DNA from: a bacterium
GTDB lineage: Bacteria; Patescibacteriota; Minisyncoccia; Moranbacterales; UBA2206
Assembly (NCBI GenBank): GCA_021789395.1
Contig: JAJYJP010000026.1
Span: 1-10,818 of the forward strand
Reading direction: 5' to 3'
Length of the DNA stretch: 10,818 bases
Part shown: positions 5,532-10,818 of the stretch, piece after piece
How the letters are laid out: the number at the start of each line of letters is the position of its first letter
Position numbering within the stretch: position 1 is the stretch's first letter
The notes under the pieces: generated by a model
Seen by the model: the letters and a program-made list of their open reading frames with translations, nothing else
Told to the model about the DNA's origin: nothing
Database searches by the model: none
Made by a program: the position numbers and the translations under genes

Positions 5532-6446
5532 TTACACTTTCAGATACTTTATCATCGCGATCCAGCTGCTGATGATTCCCAGAAGCGCGCCTAACACAAA
5601 CTGAATGCCCAAAAGTTCCCAAAAATTGCTCAAATAATATTGGACCAGGTTGGTGGACGGAATGGCGCTCGAGATATACGGTGTGACATATTTGACTGTC
5701 ACGAACATCAAAAGCATCGAGGCTAAAGTCGCCACGATTGCATAAAGAATCCCTTCAAATATAAACGGCAATCGGATATACATATTCGAAGCGCCCACCA
5801 AACGCATCACCTCGATCTCCTGCTTCTGCGAATAGATCGTCAGACGAATCGCGTTGAAAGTAATTAAAATTGAAATAAGAGCAAACAGGCCGCCCAGCGC
5901 AATGCCAACTCTCCTGGTTGTTGCAACAATACTGGTCAATCTATTTATCAGGTCCTTGGTCGTATTATCATTGTAATTTATTTTGCTTATGTCACCGATG
6001 TACTGGGAATTATTGATAGTGTTTACAATTTGATCATACTGACTCGGATCATTGGCCTGGACCACCAAAGATGCCGGCAACGGATTGTCTCCGATCACGT
6101 CGAGCGATTTCATGATGACTGCCTGATTGGCATTTTCAGACTTGAAATTCTGGAGCGCCTGGTCGCGCGAAATATATTGGATCGATTTCACTGCGCTCAG
6201 GCTGGAAAAATCATGCTGTGCGTTCAGGATCTCACTTTCCGGAACCGAGGTGTTGAAATAGACGCTGATATCAACTTTGTCTTGGACGTCTTTTAAAAGC
6301 ATATTGGCAGTAAAAGTGATCAGAAGCAGGATGGCAATGGTAAAAAGCGCCATAGTCATGATGCTCACCGAAGCCAAATTGAGCCAAATATTTCTGATAA
6401 AATTTTTCAGTGCTTCTTTTAACGTCCGCCAAAGAGTCAAAAACAT
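5532..6446 (-). CDS. ftsX: Cell division protein FtsX (ABC permease-like)
   Basis: The 304-residue protein has the FtsX layout. A short cytoplasmic N-terminus (TLKEALKNFIRNIWLNL) is followed by TM1 at about 25-50, an extracytoplasmic domain at about 50-170, TM2 at about 180-203 (GIALGGLFALISILITFNAI), TM3 at about 230-255 and a hydrophobic C-terminal TM4 at about 275-300. With FtsE it forms the membrane complex that transmits ATP hydrolysis to cell-wall hydrolases at the septum. FtsX itself does not transport. It starts 11 nt after the ftsE stop, so the two are co-transcribed. ATG 6446 lacks a strong SD, as is usual for the core genes here. The length fits the family. Confidence 0.92.
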   Translation of the reverse strand: MFLTLWRTLKEALKNFIRNIWLNLASVSIMTMALFTIAILLLITFTANMLLKDVQDKVDISVYFNTSVPESEILNAQHDFSSLSAVKSIQYISRDQALQNFKSENANQAVIMKSLDVIGDNPLPASLVVQANDPSQYDQIVNTINNSQYIGDISKINYNDNTTKDLINRLTSIVATTRRVGIALGGLFALISILITFNAIRLTIYSQKQEIEVMRLVGASNMYIRLPFIFEGILYAIVATLASMLLMFVTVKYVTPYISSAIPSTNLVQYYLSNFWELLGIQFVLGALLGIISSWIAMIKYLKV

Positions 6447-6457
6447 ATTTTTTATTT

Positions 6458-7141
6458 CTATGAAAGTTTATATTTTCCTTTTTCGTAATCGCCGATAATT
6501 TTCCCTTTATCCATCACGACCACTCGCTTCCCGATCTTATCGATAACATACTTGTCATGACTAGCCAAAACAACCGTCGTACCAAGTTCGTTGATCTTAA
6601 GCATCAGCTGCACGATGTCCCAGGAAGAAAACGGATCAAGATTGCCGGTCGGTTCGTCAGCGATAATAATTTTTGGTTTATGGATAAGCGCCCGCGCGAA
6701 AGCCACCCGCTGCTGCTCGCCTCCGCTCAGTTGGTGGGGATATTTTTCCATTTTTTCTCCAAGACCGACAATGTCCAAAATCTGCGGGACGTTTTCATCA
6801 ATCTCCTCGTTGGAAGCGCCGACGACTTCCAAGGCATAGGCTACATTTTCAAAAGCCGTTTTCCGGTGAAGCAATTTATAATCTTGAAAAATCGTCCCGA
6901 TCTCCCGCCGATGACGCGGAAGCTTTCCTTTGCTGATAGAATTAAGCGGGACTTCATCAAAAAAGACCGTGCCTGAAGTGGGCATTTCTTCCGCATATAT
7001 CAATTTCAAAAGAGTCGATTTTCCCGCACCGCTCTGGCCCACGATCGAAACAAATTCCCCTTCCTTGAATTCCAAATTAATATCGTCGAGTGCCGGAAAA
7101 TCTTTTTGATAAATTTTAGTTACGTTTTCGAATCGGATCAT
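6458..7141 (-). CDS. ftsE: Cell division ATP-binding protein FtsE
   Basis: This complete 227-residue ABC ATPase has Walker A GQSGAGKST (35-43), Q-loop Gln86 (IFQDYKLL), signature LSGGEQQR (138-145), Walker B IIIADE (158-163) and switch His195 (ASHDK). The sequence after Walker B (PTGNLDP) and its location directly before ftsX mark it as FtsE rather than a lipoprotein exporter. It drives FtsX on the cytoplasmic face of the membrane to control septal peptidoglycan hydrolysis. It lies 36 nt after the prfB stop and 11 nt before ftsX. A prfB-ftsE-ftsX order is common in bacteria. The first in-frame ATG (7141) fits the family start. Confidence 0.95.
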   Translation of the reverse strand: MIRFENVTKIYQKDFPALDDINLEFKEGEFVSIVGQSGAGKSTLLKLIYAEEMPTSGTVFFDEVPLNSISKGKLPRHRREIGTIFQDYKLLHRKTAFENVAYALEVVGASNEEIDENVPQILDIVGLGEKMEKYPHQLSGGEQQRVAFARALIHKPKIIIADEPTGNLDPFSSWDIVQLMLKINELGTTVVLASHDKYVIDKIGKRVVVMDKGKIIGDYEKGKYKLS

Positions 7142-7177
7142 CGAATTATTTTTGTGTTTATCTTTCTCTATTTTAGA

Positions 7178-8279
7178 TTATTTTTTCAAATTCTTCAAAT
7201 ACGCTTCGATGAATTCATTTATGTTTCCATCAAGGACGCCTTCCGTGTTGGCTGTCTCGTGTTTCGTCCGATGATCTTTGATTAATTTATACGGATGCAA
7301 AACATAGGAACGGATCTGACTGCCCCACTCAGCCGAAACCGATTCGCCGCGCAACTTAGCTTTTTCCGCTTCCATCTCTTCCATGCGCTTCTGATAAAGT
7401 TTGGCTTTCAGAATTTTCATCGCTTGCTCGCGGTTCTGCAGCTGCGATCGCTCGCTCTGACTGGCCGCCACGATTCCAGTCGGAAGATGAGTAATTCTGA
7501 TCGCGCTTTCGGTTTTGTTGACATATTGGCCGCCCGCTCCGGATGCTTTGTAAGTATCGATTTTTAAGTCTTCCGCCTTTATTTCTATTTCTTCTCCTTC
7601 TTCGATCACCGGCAAGACTTCCACCAACGCAAAAGAAGTTTGCCTCAGATGATCGGCATTGAAAGGCGACTGACGCACCAGCCGATGGACGCCGTTTTCA
7701 CTCTTGAGATTACCATAAGAATACGGACCGACAATCTCCAACGTTACACTTTTGATGCCCGCCTCCGCTCCGCGCGACTCATCCAAAATCTTGGCTTTGA
7801 AATTGTTTTTTTCCGCGAAGCGCAGATACATCCGCAGAAGCATCTCCGCCCAATCCTGCGCGTCCACGCCGCCAGCGCCGCTCATAATCGAAACAATCGC
7901 GTCGTTGCGATCATACTCGCCGCCGAAAAGCAGTTTAAATTCCAATTTATCGAGTTGCTCTTCGATTTCGGATAATTTTTGGGAGATATCTGCTTCTTCT
8001 TTTTCCGCGCCTTCTTCCGTTTCGGAAATGATTTCCGAAAGCTCCCGTGTTTCATCGAGCTCGGTCTCCAAATCAGAAAGCGTCTTTACTTCGCCGCGTA
8101 ATTCTTCCAGTTCTTGCATAATTTTGGAAGCTTTTTGCGGCTCATTCCAAAAACCGACTTCTGCCGAAATTTTTTCCAATTCTTCGATCCTCTTTTTCTT
8201 TGTCGGCAAGTCAAAGATAGTCGCCCAAAAGAGCGAGTTTAGATTTTAGGTTTGAAATTTTTTCTTGTAGTTCGCGCAT
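7178..8279 (-). CDS. prfB: Peptide chain release factor 2, with programmed +1 frameshift
   Basis: RF2 recognises UGA and UAA stop codons and triggers release of the finished protein. The gene is split over two frames. A 22-codon leader from ATG 8279 (MRELQEKISNLKSKLALLGD) ends in CTT TGA C at 8216-8210. A +1 shift there gives a product of about 366 residues, the usual RF2 length. In full-length numbering the stop-codon motif SPF is at 204-206 and the catalytic GGQ at 249-251, very close to their E. coli positions. SPF rather than PxT separates RF2 from RF1. Without the shift translation stops after 22 residues, so RF2 level controls its own synthesis. It starts 2 nt after the ZIP transporter stop, which suggests coupled translation. 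Confidence 0.95.
8210..8216 (-). promoter_or_regulatory. RF2 programmed frameshift site (CTTTGAC)
   Basis: CTT TGA C in the prfB leader is identical to the E. coli RF2 recoding heptamer, and the codon before CTT is TAT in both. When RF2 is scarce the ribosome slips +1 on CUU and reads GAC instead of UGA. The usual internal SD upstream (AGGGGG in E. coli) is reduced here to a weaker GGGCG, so frameshift efficiency may be lower. Its presence shows that UGA is a stop codon in this organism. Confidence 0.9.
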
Positions 8280-8281
8280 AA

Positions 8282-9007
8282 TTAAACAAATCTCGTCACA
8301 ATAAAAATAAACAGCACGCCGGCGATCGTCAGGCCGATCAGGCCGAACGAGCTATGTTTCGAATGGGCTTCCGGCAGGATGTCACTAGCACCAATGTATA
8401 GCAAAAATCCAGCAAAAAATCCAAGATACAAGACCAGAAAATGGGCCGGTACGGTAAAGAACAATGTGAAAATTACTCCCACGACCGGTGCGACCGCATC
8501 AAGCAATAAAAATCGTTTGGATTTTTCGACGGAATTCTTATTGGACAGCATCAGCGTCACCGTGTTCATGCCGTCCGTAAAATCGTGCGAGATGACCGCG
8601 ATCGCCACCAGGATTCCGATCGCCGGATTGACCTGAAAACCCAGCCCGATACCGACGCCGTCCATAAAACTGTGGCCGGCTAATGCCAGTGCCGAAAGGA
8701 TCCCGACTTGCGGATGCTTATGTTCCGCGTATTCATCCTCGTGCGCGTGATGGATGACCAGTACCTTTTCGAAAATATGGAAGAGCAAGAAGCCGACCAC
8801 CAGCGCGATCATTATCTCGTTGGCGTTGAAATTATACAGTTTCACCTGCGCAAAAATTTCCGGAGCGATATCGAAAAACACCACGCCCAACAAGACGCCC
8901 GCCGTGAAACCCATGATGAGATGCAGTTTATTTTTAAGCTTCACCGCCAATAATCCGCCGGAATAAGTCGAAAAAAATGTCGCGATTGAAAACAGCAGCG
9001 CTTCCAT
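8282..9007 (-). CDS. ZIP family divalent metal transporter
   Basis: A membrane protein of 241 residues with about eight hydrophobic segments and the ZIP motifs. TM4 carries HSFMDG (112-117) and TM5 carries HDFTDG (141-146), where the family places its metal-binding His and acidic residues. A cytoplasmic-type loop at 86-98 is rich in His and acidic residues (HHAHEDEYAEHKH), as in many ZIP proteins, and may sense or hand over metal. It imports a divalent metal, most likely zinc but possibly iron or manganese; the sequence does not decide. It lies 7 nt after the rubrerythrin stop and 2 nt before prfB, so it is in the same transcript. TM5 has HDFTDG rather than the more common HEIPH-type motif, as in a subset of the family. 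Confidence 0.88.
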   Translation of the reverse strand: MEALLFSIATFFSTYSGGLLAVKLKNKLHLIMGFTAGVLLGVVFFDIAPEIFAQVKLYNFNANEIMIALVVGFLLFHIFEKVLVIHHAHEDEYAEHKHPQVGILSALALAGHSFMDGVGIGLGFQVNPAIGILVAIAVISHDFTDGMNTVTLMLSNKNSVEKSKRFLLLDAVAPVVGVIFTLFFTVPAHFLVLYLGFFAGFLLYIGASDILPEAHSKHSSFGLIGLTIAGVLFIFIVTRFV

Positions 9008-9014
9008 AAAAATT

Positions 9015-9536
9015 TTATTGAAGATAATTTTTTATCAGTTCGACATGATCCGCTTCCGCCTGAGTCAAAGCCGTGAAAAGAATCCTGATTTCTCTTTCAG
9101 TCGCCTCTTTAGCAAATCGGCCGTATAGATCCATGGCGTTCTCTTCCAGCTCGACCGTCCGTTTGAAATTTTCCACGTCCTCTTCATTGCAAGTTTCCTG
9201 CTTAATGTCCGACATCCGGATGCCTAAAAATTTCGTGGCGATCAGTGCGTGCTCCAATTCCACCTTAGCCAATCGTTTATACATCGCCTTTATTTCATAG
9301 GTTTCCGCTTTTTCCGCCATGCAAAGATAAATTGCGTTGGCTCGCGTTTCTAGAACCAAAGTTTCTTCCAGATTTTTCCGCGACTGTTCCGAAAGTTCCA
9401 CCTTTTCGGTTACGATCGGTTTGGCGTCTTTACCCTCCTTAATGAACGCTTCGCGCGCTCCGCAGAACGGACAATTCTTAGGCTTCTCATTCCCCACATA
9501 CGCGTCGCCGCATATTTCGCAGATGTATGTTTTCAT
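9015..9536 (-). CDS. Rubrerythrin (rubredoxin domain first)
   Basis: The 173-residue protein starts with a rubredoxin-type metal site (C6, C9, C22, C25 in CEICG and CPFCG), followed from about residue 47 by a ferritin-like four-helix domain. The diiron ligands appear as Glu63 (ETRAN), Glu93-x-x-His96 (ELEH), a Glu at 129 or 132 and Glu161-x-x-His164 (EADH). Rubrerythrins reduce hydrogen peroxide in the cytoplasm of anaerobes. The rubredoxin-first order is that of the reverse rubrerythrins rather than the classical type, where rubredoxin is at the C-terminus. Presence beside pyruvate:ferredoxin oxidoreductase genes fits an anaerobe protecting iron-sulfur enzymes, with reduced ferredoxin or rubredoxin as possible electron donor. 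It lies downstream of tRNA-Thr; ATG 9536 has no strong SD. Confidence 0.9.
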   Translation of the reverse strand: MKTYICEICGDAYVGNEKPKNCPFCGAREAFIKEGKDAKPIVTEKVELSEQSRKNLEETLVLETRANAIYLCMAEKAETYEIKAMYKRLAKVELEHALIATKFLGIRMSDIKQETCNEEDVENFKRTVELEENAMDLYGRFAKEATEREIRILFTALTQAEADHVELIKNYLQ

Positions 9537-9565
9537 ATTTTTGATTTGTTTTATTTTTCATTCTG

Positions 9566-9638
9566 AGCCACCTGCCGGGATCGAACCGGCGACCTGCGCG
9601 TTACGAATGCGCCGCTCTGCCAACTGAGCTAAGGTGGC
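9566..9638 (-). tRNA. tRNA-Thr (anticodon CGU)
   Basis: The 73-nt minus-strand sequence forms a cloverleaf: acceptor GCCACCT/AGGTGGC, D arm GCTC/GAGC, T arm GCCGG/CCGGC and anticodon loop TTCGTAA with CGT, reading ACG (Thr). The anticodon stem GCGCA/CGCGC has an A-C mismatch at the pair next to the loop (31-39). CCA is not encoded. It lies between porB and rubrerythrin and may be processed from their transcript. Confidence 0.92.
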
Positions 9639-9656
9639 GATTACCCTATTCTAAGC

Positions 9657-10559
9657 TCAGTTTGCCAATTTTACAAGTCTCTCCCAATCCTCATTAACAA
9701 TCTTCTGCAGTTCTCCGATGACGTGCTTGTTTTTTTCGGAAAAGAGATGTTTGAAACGGCCTTGTCCTTTCAAAAACTCTTCGATCGGCTTCGGATTTTC
9801 CGTTTTCCAATTGATCGTATATTTACCGTCTTCAATCTCAAAGAGCGGCCAATAGTTAGTCTCGGTTGCCGTCCGGGCAAGACGCACATATTGCGAAGTA
9901 GGAAATTTCCAATTATTAGTGCACGGCGAAAAGACATTTAAGAAAGTCGGGCCATCCGTCTCCAGCGCCTTTTTAGCCTTGCGTTTCAGGTCAGCCAGAT
10001 AGGCCACGTTAGCCTGTGCCGCGTATTTCACGTGATGCGCTGCCACGATTGCCATCAGATCTTTTCTTTTTTGGTTTTTCCCGAAAGACTCCTTGCCGAC
10101 CGGTGTCGTTTCGGTGTTGGCGCCGTAGGGCGTCGCACTCGACCGCTGGTTGCCGGTGTTCATGTAAGCTTCGTTGTCATAGAGGACATATAGGAAATTA
10201 TGCCCGCGTTCCAAAGCGCCAGAGAGCGATTGCAATCCGATGTCATATGTTCCACCGTCTCCGCCAAATACGACAAATTTTATCTTCTTGTCAATCTTGC
10301 CTTTTTTTTGGAGAATTTTGTATGCCCGCTCCACGCCCGACATCGTCGCCGAAGCGTTTTCGAAAGCGTTATGGATGTAAGGAGTCTTCCAAGCTGTATA
10401 CGGATAGAGCGTGGAAGTTACTTCCATGCAGCCGGTTGCGTTAGCCACGACGACCGGATCTTGCGATTCGCCCAAAACCGCTCGGATAATTGCAGGAAAA
10501 GCGCATCCCGCGCAAGCGGAATGTCCGGACGCAAAATTTTTCGTTAGTTCGTTGTTCAT
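9657..10559 (-). CDS. porB: Pyruvate (2-oxoacid):ferredoxin oxidoreductase, beta subunit
   Basis: This complete 300-residue subunit carries thiamine diphosphate. The TPP motif starts at GDGG (100-103) and ends near DNEAY (128-132). Four cysteines (16, 19, 44 and 213; CAGC, ATGC, SPC) are placed to hold the proximal [4Fe-4S] cluster, as in other beta subunits. The enzyme decarboxylates pyruvate to acetyl-CoA and reduces ferredoxin; CPR bacteria use it in fermentation. The ATG at 10559 touches the stop codon of porA, so the two are translationally coupled. Another 2-oxoacid as substrate cannot be excluded from the beta subunit alone, but GDGGTYDIGLQSLSGA is typical of pyruvate enzymes. Confidence 0.93.
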   Translation of the reverse strand: MNNELTKNFASGHSACAGCAFPAIIRAVLGESQDPVVVANATGCMEVTSTLYPYTAWKTPYIHNAFENASATMSGVERAYKILQKKGKIDKKIKFVVFGGDGGTYDIGLQSLSGALERGHNFLYVLYDNEAYMNTGNQRSSATPYGANTETTPVGKESFGKNQKRKDLMAIVAAHHVKYAAQANVAYLADLKRKAKKALETDGPTFLNVFSPCTNNWKFPTSQYVRLARTATETNYWPLFEIEDGKYTINWKTENPKPIEEFLKGQGRFKHLFSEKNKHVIGELQKIVNEDWERLVKLAN

Positions 10560-10818
10560 TTATTTGATTCCGATATATTTAATTTCTTTAGAAATTTTAT
10601 TTTGGATCAAATCTTCAAAAACCTTTTCGATATCTTTGGCAAAAATATCCCGGCCACCTAAAGCGTAAACACAACTCTGCAAAGCCGGTTTGTTTTCCAA
10701 AGCGTAAAAACCAGAAGTGATATCTTGGAAAAACGGCGAATAAGTTCCCGATGAAATAGCACGCTCCATCACAGCGATATTCTTAACATTTTTGAGAGCT
10801 GCGACGATTTCTTCCCGC
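10560..10818 (-). CDS. porA: Pyruvate:ferredoxin oxidoreductase, alpha subunit, C-terminal part (partial)
   Basis: Only the last 85 codons are in the window; the frame is open to the right edge. It reads REEIVAALKNVKNIAVMERA and continues ISSGTYSPFFQDITSG, matching the end of PorA, where the chain turns to a VMERA/VIDRN-type segment after a helix. A GTG or ATG near 10772 is internal, not the start. The alpha subunit binds the substrate side of TPP and pairs with PorB, which follows without any gap. The assignment is from position and this C-terminal pattern. Confidence 0.85.
   Translation of the reverse strand, partial: REEIVAALKNVKNIAVMERAISSGTYSPFFQDITSGFYALENKPALQSCVYALGGRDIFAKDIEKVFEDLIQNKISKEIKYIGIK

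Noticed and set aside
5334..5594. Plus-strand frame with GGGIRTPACQDQN
   Set aside because: This is the usual false protein from translating across tRNA-Gln on the wrong strand.
7752..8249. Long plus-strand serine-rich frame opposite prfB
   Set aside because: It is antisense to a well-supported RF2 gene with the expected motifs, and its composition is that of a shadow frame.
9337..9627. Plus-strand frame ending PPAGIEPATCALRMRRSAN
   Set aside because: It is an artefact of tRNA-Thr plus antisense of rubrerythrin.

Overview
The window looks like a chromosomal piece of a Patescibacteria (CPR) genome, probably from the Parcubacteria lineage. This is an inference from gene style: compact minus-strand housekeeping genes with weak Shine-Dalgarno (SD) signals, tRNAs without an encoded CCA end, and CPR-like recombinase, reverse transcriptase and retroelement target proteins. 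UGA is a stop codon here: an RF2 gene with the classical UGA frameshift site is present, and the avd-like gene ends in TGA.

Right part (5396-10818), all on the minus strand, is ordinary core genome. Read in the direction of transcription it holds the 3' end of porA, porB, tRNA-Thr(CGU), a rubrerythrin, a ZIP metal transporter, prfB (programmed +1 frameshift), ftsE, ftsX, a terminator-like hairpin and tRNA-Gln(UUG). It covers pyruvate oxidation with ferredoxin, peroxide defence, metal uptake, translation termination and control of cell-wall hydrolysis at division.

Middle part (1365-5323) is a complete diversity-generating retroelement (DGR). A 694-residue target protein (GNAT-like N-terminus, PcfJ-like middle, C-type-lectin-like C-terminus) ends in a 136-bp variable repeat (VR, 3303-3438). 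A template repeat (TR, 3775-3910) lies 336 bp downstream in the same orientation. They differ at 22 positions, and 21 of these are adenines in the TR, the signature of adenine-directed mutagenic retrohoming. The TR sits in what looks like its own short transcription unit, with an extended -10 box at 3534-3542 and an intrinsic terminator at 3921-3948. An Avd-like four-helix accessory gene lies on the opposite strand (3927-4250). It is followed by the reverse transcriptase (4261-5319), which has YADD and a GNLTSQ motif typical of DGR enzymes. A (AG)16 tract sits at the 5' end of the RT frame and may make RT expression phase-variable.

Left part (1-1236) is accessory DNA. It holds three small minus-strand genes of unknown function, each with a perfect AGGAGG SD unlike the core genes, and a truncated C-terminal remnant of a serine recombinase (about 904-1236). 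The DGR therefore lies in an accessory island bounded on one side by the 3' end of tRNA-Gln and on the other by recombinase debris.
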